Shown in pieces: positions 9,058-17,547 of a stretch of 53,843 bases of DNA. Every line of letters starts with the position of its first letter. Position 1 is the first letter of the stretch. The DNA comes from Sedimenticola thiotaurini. Its GTDB lineage: Bacteria > Pseudomonadota > Gammaproteobacteria > Chromatiales > Chromatiaceae. The position numbers were made by a program, and so were the translations under genes. The notes under the pieces are model-generated. The model saw only the letters and a program-made list of their open reading frames with translations, ran no database searches and was not told where the DNA came from. Where the stretch lies: the NCBI GenBank assembly GCA_011051715.1, contig DRKP01000054.1, positions 1 through 53,843 on the forward strand. The letters run 5' to 3'.

Positions 9058-10014
9058 ATGCAGATCATCCGCGGTCTCCACAATCTGCGTCCCGAGCACC
9101 GGGGCTGCGTGGCCACCATCGGCAATTTCGACGGCGTGCACCTGGGGCACCAGGCGGTGTTCCGCCACCTGCGCGACAAGGCGGCCCGGTTCGGCCTGCC
9201 GGCGACGGTGATCACCTTCGAGCCCCAGCCGCAGGAGTTCTTCGCCCCGGAGCGGGCGCCGGCGCGGCTGACCCGGATGCGGGAGAAGCTGATGGCGCTG
9301 AAGGACGCGGGCATCGACCGGGTGGTGCTGCTCGAGTTCAACCGCAAGCTGGCGGAGATGACAGCGGAGGCGTTCGTGCAGAAGCTGCTGGTGGAGGGTC
9401 TCGGCGTGCGTTACCTGTTCGTGGGCGACGACTTCCGCTTCGGTCGCGGCCGCCGCGGCGATATCGGGCTGCTGCGCCGGGTGGGCCGGGAACACGGCTT
9501 CGAGGTGGAGAACATGAACACCTTCGCTGTCGGCGACGAGCGGGTCAGCAGCACCCGCATCCGCGAGCTGCTGGCGGCAGGAGAGCTGGAGCTGGCGGCC
9601 CACTATCTGGGCCGCCCCTATCGTATTTGCGGCCGGGTGGCCCACGGCGATGCCCGCGGCCGCAGCATCGGCTTTCCCACCGCCAACATCGACCTGCACC
9701 GCCGCGTCAGTCCCCTGCGCGGGGTCTACGCGGTCAGGGTCTACGGGCTCGGTGACGAGCCGGTCGACGGCGTCGCCAACATCGGCACCCGGCCCACGGT
9801 GGAGGGGGATACCCGCCACCTGCTGGAGGTGCACCTGTTCGGTTTCGACCGGCAGATCTATGGTGAACACATCCAGGTGGAGTTCCACCGGCGGCTGCGC
9901 GACGAACGGCGCTTCGACTCGTTCGACCAGCTGCAGCAGCAGATCCGCCGCGACTGTGCCGCGGCCAGAGACTATTTTCAGCAATCATCCAACCCAGAAG
10001 GCAACCGGCCGTGA
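9058..10014 (+). CDS. ribF: Bifunctional riboflavin kinase/FAD synthetase
   Basis: 318 residues. The N-terminal FMN adenylyltransferase domain has [12 protein letters not shown] and ends with SSTRIRELL; the C-terminal riboflavin kinase domain has [11 protein letters not shown] and GVYAV. It converts riboflavin to FMN and FAD. The ATG at 9058 gives [10 protein letters not shown], the usual start; an in-frame GTG at 9043 is possible. TATAAT at 9007-9012 is a perfect -10, but the nearest -35-like TTGCAC is only 12 bases away, so the promoter is uncertain. ileS starts inside its stop codon. Confidence 0.95.
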   Translation: MQIIRGLHNLRPEHRGCVATIGNFDGVHLGHQAVFRHLRDKAARFGLPATVITFEPQPQEFFAPERAPARLTRMREKLMALKDAGIDRVVLLEFNRKLAEMTAEAFVQKLLVEGLGVRYLFVGDDFRFGRGRRGDIGLLRRVGREHGFEVENMNTFAVGDERVSSTRIRELLAAGELELAAHYLGRPYRICGRVAHGDARGRSIGFPTANIDLHRRVSPLRGVYAVRVYGLGDEPVDGVANIGTRPTVEGDTRHLLEVHLFGFDRQIYGEHIQVEFHRRLRDERRFDSFDQLQQQIRRDCAAARDYFQQSSNPEGNRP

Positions 10015-12839
10015 CAGACTACAAGCCCACCCTGAATCTCCCCAAGACCGGCTTTCCCATGAAGGGCAACCTGGCCCAGCGCGAGCCCGAGATGCTGAAG
10101 CGCTGGGAGGCGATGGATCTGTACCACGCCATCCGCCGCGCCTGCGACGGTCGCCCCAGGTTCGTACTCCACGACGGCCCCCCCTATGCCAACGGCGAGA
10201 TCCACATCGGCCATGCGGTGAACAAGGTGATCAAGGACTTCATCGTCAAGAGCCGCACCCTGGAGGGCTTCGATGCCCCCTATGTACCGGGCTGGGACTG
10301 CCACGGCCTGCCCATCGAGCTGCAGGTGGAGAAGAAGGTGGGCAAGCCGGGTGCCAGGGTGAGTGCCGCTGAGTTCCGTGTCGCCTGCCGCGACTACGCC
10401 AGCCGGCAGGTGGACCGCCAGCGGGCCGATTTCAAGCGTCTCGGCGTGGTGGGTGACTGGGACGATCCCTATCTGACCATGGACTATGCGACCGAGGCCA
10501 ACATCATCCGCGCCCTCGGCCGCATCGTGGAGAACGGCCACGTGCACAAGGGCTACAAGCCGGTGCACTGGTGCACCGACTGCGGCTCCGCCCTGGCCGA
10601 AGCGGAGGTGGAGTACAAGGACAAGGAGTCCTACACCATCGACGTGCGCTTCCCGGTGATGGATCCGGAGGCGCTGATGGCGCGCTGTCACTCGGTGCCG
10701 GAGGGGCACGGCGAGGGGCCGATGTCGGTGGTGATCTGGACCACCACCCCCTGGACCCTGCCCGCCAACCAGGCGGTGGCCCTCAATCCCGTTCTCGAGT
10801 ACGTGGTGGTGCAGGTGGACGGCCCCCAGGGCCGGGAGCGGCTGGTGGTGGCCGACGGGCTGCTGAAGGAGACCATGGACCGCTGGGACATCGAGAACTA
10901 CCAGGTGATCGCCTACGGCCGGGGCGACGCCTTCGAGGGGCTGATGCTGAAGCACTGCTTCTACGACCGCGAGGTGCCGGTGATCCTGGGCGAGCACGTC
11001 ACCCTGGAGGCGGGTACCGGCGCGGTGCACACGGCCCCCGGCCATGGCCTGGAGGACTACATCGTCGGCCAGCGCTACGATCTGCCGGTGGACAATCCGG
11101 TGGGCGGCGACGGCCGCTTCCTGGAGGATACCGAGCTGTTCGCCGGCGAGCACGTGTTCAACGCCAACGAGAAGGTGATCGAGGTGCTGAAGGCGCGCGG
11201 CGCCCTGGTGCACGAGGAGCGGCTCAGCCACAGCTATCCCCACTGCTGGCGCCACAAGACCCCGATCATTTTCCGTGCCACGCCCCAGTGGTTCATCAGC
11301 ATGGACCAGAACGGCCTGCGCCGGACCGCCCTGGCCGAGATCGAGAAGGTGGTGTTCACGCCGGAGTGGGGCAAGGCGCGCATCGCCGGCATGGTGGAGA
11401 GCCGCCCCGACTGGTGCATCTCGCGCCAGCGCACCTGGGGCGTGCCCATCGCCCTGTTCGTGGAGAAGAAGAGCGGCGAACTGCACCCGCGTACCGCGGA
11501 GCTGGTGGAGCAGGTGGCGCAGCGGGTGGAACAGGAGGGGATCGAGGCCTGGTTCTCCCTCGACCCGGAGGAGCTGCTGGGTGACGAGGCGGCGCAGTAC
11601 GAGAAGGTGCCGGATACCCTGGACGTCTGGTTCGACTCCGGTGTCACCCACTTCTCCGTGCTCAGGCCGCGCCCGGAGCTGAGCTTCCCCGCCGATCTCT
11701 ACCTGGAGGGTTCCGACCAGCACCGCGGCTGGTTCCAGTCCTCGCTGCTGACGGCGGTGGCGATCGATGGCTGCGCCCCCTACAAGGGGGTGCTGACCCA
11801 CGGCTTCACCGTCGATGCCAAGGGGCACAAGATGTCCAAGTCCCTCGGCAACGTGGTCAGCCCGCAGAAGGTGATGAAGAACCTGGGCGCCGACATCATC
11901 CGCCTGTGGGTCGCGGCCACCGACTACCGCGGCGAGATGACCGTCTCCGACGAGATCCTGAAGCGCACCGCCGACGCCTACCGGCGCATCCGCAACACCG
12001 CCCGCTTCCTGCTGGCCAACCTCAACGGCTTCGATCCCGCCGCCAACCGGGTGGAGCCGGAACGGATGATCGAGCTGGACCGCTGGGCGGTGGACCGGGC
12101 CTGGCAGCTGCAGCAGGAGTTCCGCCAGGCCTATACCGAGTACCAGTTCCACGTCATCTTTCAGAAGATCCACAACTTCTGCGTCAATGAGATGGGCGGC
12201 TTCTACCTGGACATCATCAAGGACCGCCAGTACACCACCCAGGAAGACAGCCTGGCGCGGCGCTCCTGCCAGACCGCCATGTACCACATCATCGAGGCCA
12301 TGAGCCGCTGGCTGGCGCCGATCCTCAGCTTCACCGCCGACGAGATCTGGCGCCACATCCCGGGAGAGCGGGGTGAGACCATCTTCACCGAGACCTGGTA
12401 TGAAGGGCTGTTCGCGCTGGACGACGACGACCCCTTCGACCGCCGTTTCTGGAGCCAGGTGATGGACGTGCGCGCAGCGGTGGGCAGGCGGCTGGAGCAG
12501 CTGCGCGGCGACGGCATCATCGGCTCCTCGCTGGATGCCGAGGTGGACCTCTACTGCGACGACAGCCTGCGCCAGCTGCTGGGGCAACTCGAAGACGAGC
12601 TGCGTTTCGTGCTGATCACCTCCGATGCCCGGCTGCATGCGCTGAGCGAGCGGCCGGAGTCCACCCCGTTCTCCGACCTTGAGGGGCTGGCCATCGACGC
12701 CCGCGCCTCGGAATATGCCAAGTGCGTGCGCTGCTGGCACCACCGGGCGGACGTGGGAGCCGATCCGCGCCATCCGCAGCTCTGTGGTCGCTGTGTCGAG
12801 AACGTGGAAGGCCCGGGCGAGACGCGGCGCTTCGCCTGA
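10011..12839 (+). CDS. ileS: Isoleucyl-tRNA synthetase
   Basis: 942 residues, class I synthetase. HIGH motif as [11 protein letters not shown] (about 55-65), CP1 editing domain with the [10 protein letters not shown] segment, KMSKSLGN (about 607-614), anticodon-binding domain and a C-terminal zinc site, CVRC at about 905 and CGRC at about 925. It charges tRNA-Ile. The start is GTG, overlapping the ribF stop by 4 bases (GTGA), so translation is coupled. lspA follows after 13 bases. Confidence 0.97.
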   Translation: MTDYKPTLNLPKTGFPMKGNLAQREPEMLKRWEAMDLYHAIRRACDGRPRFVLHDGPPYANGEIHIGHAVNKVIKDFIVKSRTLEGFDAPYVPGWDCHGLPIELQVEKKVGKPGARVSAAEFRVACRDYASRQVDRQRADFKRLGVVGDWDDPYLTMDYATEANIIRALGRIVENGHVHKGYKPVHWCTDCGSALAEAEVEYKDKESYTIDVRFPVMDPEALMARCHSVPEGHGEGPMSVVIWTTTPWTLPANQAVALNPVLEYVVVQVDGPQGRERLVVADGLLKETMDRWDIENYQVIAYGRGDAFEGLMLKHCFYDREVPVILGEHVTLEAGTGAVHTAPGHGLEDYIVGQRYDLPVDNPVGGDGRFLEDTELFAGEHVFNANEKVIEVLKARGALVHEERLSHSYPHCWRHKTPIIFRATPQWFISMDQNGLRRTALAEIEKVVFTPEWGKARIAGMVESRPDWCISRQRTWGVPIALFVEKKSGELHPRTAELVEQVAQRVEQEGIEAWFSLDPEELLGDEAAQYEKVPDTLDVWFDSGVTHFSVLRPRPELSFPADLYLEGSDQHRGWFQSSLLTAVAIDGCAPYKGVLTHGFTVDAKGHKMSKSLGNVVSPQKVMKNLGADIIRLWVAATDYRGEMTVSDEILKRTADAYRRIRNTARFLLANLNGFDPAANRVEPERMIELDRWAVDRAWQLQQEFRQAYTEYQFHVIFQKIHNFCVNEMGGFYLDIIKDRQYTTQEDSLARRSCQTAMYHIIEAMSRWLAPILSFTADEIWRHIPGERGETIFTETWYEGLFALDDDDPFDRRFWSQVMDVRAAVGRRLEQLRGDGIIGSSLDAEVDLYCDDSLRQLLGQLEDELRFVLITSDARLHALSERPESTPFSDLEGLAIDARASEYAKCVRCWHHRADVGADPRHPQLCGRCVENVEGPGETRRFA

Positions 12840-12852
12840 GCCGGGGACGACC

Positions 12853-13317
12853 ATGCTGCGCTGGCTCTGGCTCTCCCTGTTGGTGGTGGCGGTGGACCAG
12901 GGCAGCAAGCAGCTGGCCGAGGCCACGCTGCAGTTGTACGAGCGCATCCCGCTGCTGCCGGTCTTCAACCTGACCCTGGCCTACAACCGGGGGGCGGCGT
13001 TCAGCTTTCTCAGCGACCAGGGCGGCTGGCAGCGCTGGCTGTTCACCGGCCTGGCCGCCGGCGTCGTCCTGGTGCTGCTGCTGTGGCTCTCCCGCCTGCG
13101 CAGCCAGGAGCGGCTGCTGGCCGCCTCCCTGGCCCTGATCGTCGGCGGTGCCCTCGGCAACCTGATCGACCGGCTGCTGTGGGGGCATGTCATCGACTTC
13201 CTCGATCTCCACTACGGCGGCTGGCACTGGCCCGCCTTCAACCTGGCGGACAGCGCCATCGTCGTCGGGGTCGGCCTGTTCCTGTTCGATTCCCTGCGTC
13301 AGGGACGCAGGAGTTAG
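12853..13317 (+). CDS. lspA: Lipoprotein signal peptidase (signal peptidase II)
   Basis: 154 residues with four membrane helices. Catalytic aspartates lie in GNLIDRL and FNLADSAI; the N-terminus has VAVDQGSKQ. It cleaves prolipoprotein signal peptides in the inner membrane. The ATG at 12853 follows ileS by 13 bases. In E. coli and Pseudomonas, fkpB and ispH follow lspA directly; here they are at 51-52.5 kb in the opposite orientation. Confidence 0.96.
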   Translation: MLRWLWLSLLVVAVDQGSKQLAEATLQLYERIPLLPVFNLTLAYNRGAAFSFLSDQGGWQRWLFTGLAAGVVLVLLLWLSRLRSQERLLAASLALIVGGALGNLIDRLLWGHVIDFLDLHYGGWHWPAFNLADSAIVVGVGLFLFDSLRQGRRS

Positions 13318-13466
13318 GAGAACCGGAAGCGGCTCTCAGGTATCCGGCCGCCGCCTCCCGATCCGGCATCCTCTCCGGCGCCGGATTCCCCTACTCTCCA
13401 TCCCTTTGCCGGCGGCACCGCTTCCGCTAGATTCCCTGTCATTCACTCCTGTCGAGGAAAGCATCC

Positions 13467-14093
13467 ATGAGCAATGCATTGAACTACCTGCTGGCCGCCC
13501 GGCCGGAGGCGATGAAGGCCTATTTCAAGTTTCTGAAGGAGTCCGAGAGCCACCTGGACACCAGGACCCGGGATCTGATCTCGGTGATCACCAAGGTGGC
13601 GGTGCAGACCGAGGGCGGCTTCCGCCAGTACCTGACCCGGGCGCTGCGCAACGGCGCCAGCCCGAACGAGATCCTCGATGCCCTGCTGATGGCGTTCCCG
13701 GTACTGGGGCTGGCCAAGATCGTGTGGGCCACCGAGATCCTGCTGGAGATGGACATCCCCGAATTCCGGCCGGAGAACCTGGACGCGGAGCCGGCCTGGC
13801 ACCTGCTGGGCCCGGTGGACGGGATCCCGCAGGGGGAGGCGGCCTACTACGAGGTGGACGGGCGCCACCTGTTCGTCTACCGCAGCGGCGACGAAATCCG
13901 GGTCTACGACAGCCGCTGCCCCCACCAGGTCACCGACATCCCCCACCTGGCGCTGGAGGGCAAGACCCTCACCTGCCCGAAACACCAGTGGGCCTTCGAC
14001 ATCGAGAGCGGCGAGTGCATCGCCAGGGGCAGCCGGCCGCTGCGGCGGTTCGAACACAAGGTGGAGGAGGGGCAGTTGCTGGCCCACTGGTGA
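13467..14093 (+). CDS. Carboxymuconolactone decarboxylase-like/Rieske fusion protein
   Basis: 208 residues, two domains. The N-terminal part (about 1-100) is an all-helical AhpD/carboxymuconolactone decarboxylase-like fold (ARPEAMKAYFKFLKE, NGASPNEILDALLMAFPVLG), but the redox CxxC of AhpD is absent. The C-terminal part (about 110-208) is a Rieske ferredoxin: C151-P-H153 and C170-P-K-H173-Q-W bind a [2Fe-2S] cluster. No signal peptide, so cytoplasmic. RBS GAGGAAAG precedes the ATG. No oxygenase or reductase partner is nearby. Likely an electron carrier tethered to a CMD-type module; the role is unknown. Confidence 0.85.
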   Translation: MSNALNYLLAARPEAMKAYFKFLKESESHLDTRTRDLISVITKVAVQTEGGFRQYLTRALRNGASPNEILDALLMAFPVLGLAKIVWATEILLEMDIPEFRPENLDAEPAWHLLGPVDGIPQGEAAYYEVDGRHLFVYRSGDEIRVYDSRCPHQVTDIPHLALEGKTLTCPKHQWAFDIESGECIARGSRPLRRFEHKVEEGQLLAHW

Positions 14094-14140
14094 GCGCTGA
14101 GGGGTGAACGGGGGTGTCCGATACCCGGGGATCTCCCCCT

Positions 14141-14167
14141 TCACCCCTCACTCCTCACTCCTCACTC
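14141..14167. repeat. Heptamer tandem repeat across the ampD stop codon
   Basis: Three to four tandem CTCACTC-type heptamers (GAGTGAG on the coding strand of ampD). The ampD stop codon lies inside the array. A shorter related stretch, CCCCTCACTCCTCAC, is found at 25927-25941 after the minus-strand pat gene. Confidence 0.7.
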
Positions 14168-14718
14168 CCAACCATCCCCAGATAGCGCGCCCATTCGAAC
14201 GCCGCTCCCGGGTCGGTCTTGCGGTCGGGGGCGATGTGACAGTGACCGGTGATGCGGTCGCTGGTGATGGCCGGATAACGCCGCATGATGTGGCGGGTGA
14301 CGCGGGCCAGGCAGAGATACTGGTCGTCGCTGTAGGGGATGTCGTCCGCCCCTTCCAGTTCGATGCCGATGGAGAAGTCGTTGCACGCGGTACGCCCCCC
14401 GAAGCAGGAGCGGCCGGCGTGCCAGGCGCGCAGCTCCAGCGGGACATACTGGGTCAGCGCGCCGTGGCGGTCGATCAGCAGGTGGGCGGATACCCGCTGC
14501 CGATGGATGGAGCGGAAATAGGGGTCGGCCGACGGGTCCAGCCGGTTCAGGAACAGGTCGTCGATCCAGGGTCCGCCGAAGCGGCCAGGCGGCAGGCTGA
14601 TGTTGTGGATCACCAGCAGATCGATGGTGGTGCCGGGGGGGCGCGGGTCACAGTTCGGGGACGGCAGCCGACGCGCCTCCGGCAGCCAGACTCCGCCGCT
14701 CACGGGCGCTTCTTGCAC
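14155..14718 (-). CDS. ampD: 1,6-anhydro-N-acetylmuramyl-L-alanine amidase AmpD
   Basis: 187 residues, full-length AmpD. Zinc ligands H38 (VIHNISLPPG), H159 and D169 (GHCHIAPDRKTDPG) are present, with the AWHAGRS and SIGIELEG motifs. It removes the peptide from anhydro-muropeptides in cytosolic cell-wall recycling and indirectly controls ampC-type induction. Its ATG overlaps the end of the CBS gene by 19 bases, so it is the last gene of the DUF1538/PII/CBS operon. That neighbourhood is not the usual ampD-ampE pair. Confidence 0.93.
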   Translation of the reverse strand: MQEAPVSGGVWLPEARRLPSPNCDPRPPGTTIDLLVIHNISLPPGRFGGPWIDDLFLNRLDPSADPYFRSIHRQRVSAHLLIDRHGALTQYVPLELRAWHAGRSCFGGRTACNDFSIGIELEGADDIPYSDDQYLCLARVTRHIMRRYPAITSDRITGHCHIAPDRKTDPGAAFEWARYLGMVGSEE

Positions 14719-15107
14719 AGGCCCTTCAGCACCATGTCGGTGAGGCTGACGATGCCCACCACCCTGCCGTGCTCCAGCACCGGTGCGCGCGACAGCTCGA
14801 AGCGGGTGAACAGGCGCGCGCAGTAGCGGATGTCCATCTCCGGATCGACGGTGATCACCGGTTTGGACATGATCTCGTAGATGTTGACCCGGCTCGGGGG
14901 GCGGTCCCTGGCCAGCACCTGGCGGGCGATGTCCGAGATCATCACCATGCCGTACTCGTCGTGGTCGTGGCGCTTGTTCACGATCAGGGACTTGGTCTCG
15001 ACATGGGCCATCTGCTGCAGGGCGTCCTCCACTGTGGCCACCCCGTCCACCATGTCGAACTTGGTCTTCATCACGTCCCGGACGCGGACGATCGCTTTCT
15101 CGCTCAC
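14700..15107 (-). CDS. CBS-domain pair protein
   Basis: 135 residues, almost entirely two CBS motifs (about 8-62 and 75-132): VRDVMKTKFDMVDGVATVED, then EIMSKPVITVDPEMDI and GIVSLTDMVL. CBS pairs bind adenosine nucleotides and act as energy sensors. The start is GTG, overlapping the PII-like stop by 4 bases (GTGA). There is no other domain, so it probably acts on a partner, the most likely being the DUF1538 proteins encoded upstream. Confidence 0.88.
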   Translation of the reverse strand: MSEKAIVRVRDVMKTKFDMVDGVATVEDALQQMAHVETKSLIVNKRHDHDEYGMVMISDIARQVLARDRPPSRVNIYEIMSKPVITVDPEMDIRYCARLFTRFELSRAPVLEHGRVVGIVSLTDMVLKGLCKKRP

Positions 15108-15454
15108 AACTCCTCCTCCACTACGCTGGTCAGCTGTTCAATCTGGTGGGAGACCCCGACCGCGTCCTCCACGTCGATCTGGAACGCGATTCCGGTACCC
15201 GGCTTGTCGTCGAACTCCCCCACTTCGGCGATGGTCTCCAGGATCTGCCGGCTCAGGTGCTCCTCCACCAGCAGCAGGATCATGTCACGCTGGATCTCGA
15301 GATTGAGGCCGAAGAAGGTCTTGCTCTTGCTGAGGCCCTCGCCGCGCGCCTGGTTGACCACGGTCGAGCCGGTGGCCCCTGCCTGGCGCGCCGCCTCCAG
15401 CACCGCGTTGGTCTTGCTGTCTTCGATCAGGGTGATGATGAGTTTGAAGTGCAT
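15104..15454 (-). CDS. PII-like signalling protein
   Basis: 116 residues with a ferredoxin-like PII fold: MHFKLIITLIEDSKTNAVLE (beta-1/alpha-1), GSTVVNQARGEG (beta-2), a T-loop region, LLLVEEHLSRQILETI and the B-loop-like KPGTGIAFQIDVEDAVGV near the C-terminus. The uridylylated T-loop tyrosine signature of GlnB/GlnK is absent, so it belongs to a divergent PII-like group. The start at 15454 is chosen from the fold and the GGGGAGGAA site upstream; the DUF1538 stop codon ends 1 base before it. PII proteins usually bind ATP/ADP and a metabolite and gate a neighbouring transporter. Confidence 0.85.
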   Translation of the reverse strand: MHFKLIITLIEDSKTNAVLEAARQAGATGSTVVNQARGEGLSKSKTFFGLNLEIQRDMILLLVEEHLSRQILETIAEVGEFDDKPGTGIAFQIDVEDAVGVSHQIEQLTSVVEEEL

Positions 15455-15455
15455 G

Positions 15456-16253
15456 TCATTCCTCCCCCGTTCCGGCACCGCTGCGGGCGGCCCGGTGGGC
15501 GATCCATTCACTGATTTGGGCATACCCCATCACGCTCATGATGGGAAAGAGGCTGGCGAAGGCGATGAGCCCGAAGCCGTCCAGCAGGGGGTTGCGCCCG
15601 GGAATGCTGTTGGCGAGACCCAGGCCGAGGGCGGCCACCAGCGGCACCGTCACGGTCGAGGTGGTGACCCCGCCGGAGTCGTAGGCCAGGGCGACGATGG
15701 GCTTGGGACAGAACAGGGTCTGCACCATCACCAGCACATAGCCGGTGATGATGTAGTAGTGCAGCGGTGTGCCGGTGACGATGCGGTAGGCACCCAGGGC
15801 GATGCCGATGGCCACTCCGATGGCGACGGCGATGCGCAGGCCCCAGGTGCCGATGGCGCCACCCGAGACCTGGTTGGCCTTGATCGCCACCGCGATCAGC
15901 GACGGCTCGGCGATGGTGGTGGAGAAGCCGATGGCGAAGGCGAACAGGTAGACCCAGACATAGTGCTGCCAGTTGATCACCGTGCCACCATCGTCGATGC
16001 CGATGCCGAGGAATTCGGGGGCGGTGAGCTGTTTCGCCATCAGCTTGCCGAGCGGAAACAGGGCCTGTTCCAGCCCTTCCAGGAAGAAGGCGAGACCGAA
16101 CAGGACGAACAGGAAGCCGATCAGGATCTGCCGCAGGTGGGGGATCCTCTTGCGCAGGATGAACAGCTGGAATCCGAACAGCACCACCACGATGGGCAGG
16201 ACATCGCGCAGGGTGCTCAGCAGGGCGCTGAGAAAACTGCCGAACAGCTCCAT
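15456..16253 (-). CDS. DUF1538 membrane protein, second copy
   Basis: 265 residues with 6-8 predicted membrane helices. Family signatures: [55 protein letters not shown]. The glycine/serine/threonine-rich segment could line a translocation path; no substrate is known to me. Its ATG shares one base with the stop of the preceding DUF1538 gene (TGATG). The two copies are clearly homologous along their length and probably form a heterodimer or pseudosymmetric channel. Confidence 0.88.
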   Translation of the reverse strand: MELFGSFLSALLSTLRDVLPIVVVLFGFQLFILRKRIPHLRQILIGFLFVLFGLAFFLEGLEQALFPLGKLMAKQLTAPEFLGIGIDDGGTVINWQHYVWVYLFAFAIGFSTTIAEPSLIAVAIKANQVSGGAIGTWGLRIAVAIGVAIGIALGAYRIVTGTPLHYYIITGYVLVMVQTLFCPKPIVALAYDSGGVTTSTVTVPLVAALGLGLANSIPGRNPLLDGFGLIAFASLFPIMSVMGYAQISEWIAHRAARSGAGTGEE

Positions 16254-16996
16254 CAGAGGATCATCCCGTAGGCCATGACGAAGATCATCGGTGTCAGCGA
16301 GGCGAAGGCGATGAGGCCGAAGCCGTCGGTCAGCGGATTGCGCCCGCGGATACTGGTGGCGAGGCCGACGCCGAGGGCGGTGACCAGGGGGACGGTGATG
16401 GTCGAGGTGGTGACCCCGCCGGAGTCGTAGGCGATGCCGATGATCTCCGGTGGCGCGAAGGCGGTCATGATCACCACACCGAGATAGCCGAGAATGATCA
16501 GGTACTGGATAGGCCAGCCCTTGATGATACGGATCACGCCCACCACGATCGCCAGTCCCACCGAGATCGCCACCGTCAGTCGCAGACCGTTGGCATAGGA
16601 GGACATCGCCTCCTCGTCAGGGTCGATCATACCGCCCCGGGCCGCCACCTCGGCGGCCTCCTCGGAGACGGCGATCAGCGCGGGCTCCGCCACCGTGGTA
16701 CCGAAGCCGAGGGAGAAGGCGAACAGCAGCAGCCAGAACAGGCTTCCCTTGCGGGCGAAATCGTGGGCCATGTTTTCGCCGATGGGAAACAGGGCGGTCT
16801 TCAATCCGTGCACGAACAGGGTCAGTCCGATTACCACCAGCAGGGTACCGGTGAGCAGTCCGAGCAGATCGGGAATCGGCTGGCGCAGCACCAGCAGCTG
16901 GAAGAAGGCGATCACCAGGAGGATCGGAAGCAGGTCCCGGATGCTCTCCATCGACGACCGAAACAGGTGTTGCAGACTCTTGCTCACGCGATCCAT
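16253..16996 (-). CDS. DUF1538 membrane protein, first copy
   Basis: 247 residues from the ATG at 16996 ([14 protein letters not shown]); the open frame runs further upstream but that part looks noncoding and includes a degenerate repeat. Signatures [35 protein letters not shown] and [20 protein letters not shown] match the next gene. A segment with [19 protein letters not shown] between two helices is charged and missing in the second copy; it could be a cytosolic loop where the PII-like or CBS protein docks (inference). First gene of a five-gene operon. Confidence 0.86.
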   Translation of the reverse strand: MDRVSKSLQHLFRSSMESIRDLLPILLVIAFFQLLVLRQPIPDLLGLLTGTLLVVIGLTLFVHGLKTALFPIGENMAHDFARKGSLFWLLLFAFSLGFGTTVAEPALIAVSEEAAEVAARGGMIDPDEEAMSSYANGLRLTVAISVGLAIVVGVIRIIKGWPIQYLIILGYLGVVIMTAFAPPEIIGIAYDSGGVTTSTITVPLVTALGVGLATSIRGRNPLTDGFGLIAFASLTPMIFVMAYGMIL

Positions 16997-17547
16997 CTTA
17001 CACCGAAGCCGACATGCGGCGACATGCCGCCCGGACACCCCTGCCCAGCCCTTTTTCGGTCGTGGTGTCGACAGTCGGGACCCTCTGAGGGCAGTTGTGT
17101 GGATCCCGGCCTTCACCGGAACGATAGCGGATGCCCGGCTGTTATGGTGGCCCGTTAACCCGGTCACAACGCGGCCGAGACCGGGTCACGTTTCACCGTT
17201 CCCGCCGCTGCTGCTCCTAAAGTAACCCGTCCGGGCAGTCGAAACAGAGGCTGACCCCGTTCCACCGTAGATGCGCGGTCTCATCCCCCCACCGGCAGGT
17301 GACGTTGCGACCGCGGAGAGCGGCCCCGGCAGGCCAGGTGTCGGTCCCCGGGATCGCCGTTCCGGAACGACGACGACCGCTGCACAGAACGAAGGGAAGG
17401 AGGTCACGTTTCGGGTGGTGGGCAGGGGCCGGCACAGGGAGTGTGAAGCCTTTCACGGCCTGTCCGGCATAGCGGAACCAGACTCGACACCAGCAGTGAC
17501 CGGCCCCCCCGGGGCCTCGGACCAGCGGTACAGACCCGGACATCGAT
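16997..17547. other. Divergent intergenic region
   Basis: About 550 bp between the DUF1538 operon (minus) and the DUF1631 gene (plus). It holds a degenerate ATTCCGGC-type palindrome (17098-17124). Open frames exist on both strands but none has a convincing start or a recognisable protein. Promoters for both transcripts must lie here; I could not identify a good pair of hexamers. Confidence 0.5.
17098..17124. repeat. Dispersed palindromic repeat, ATTCCGGC type (degenerate copy)
   Basis: GTGGATCCCGGCCTTCACCG and following bases match the 1233-1257 unit with several changes that break the palindrome. Confidence 0.5.

Noticed and set aside
9978-12968. 996-residue open frame antisense to ileS
   Set aside because: Mirror of the ileS codon bias; no recognisable domain, and ileS is unambiguous.
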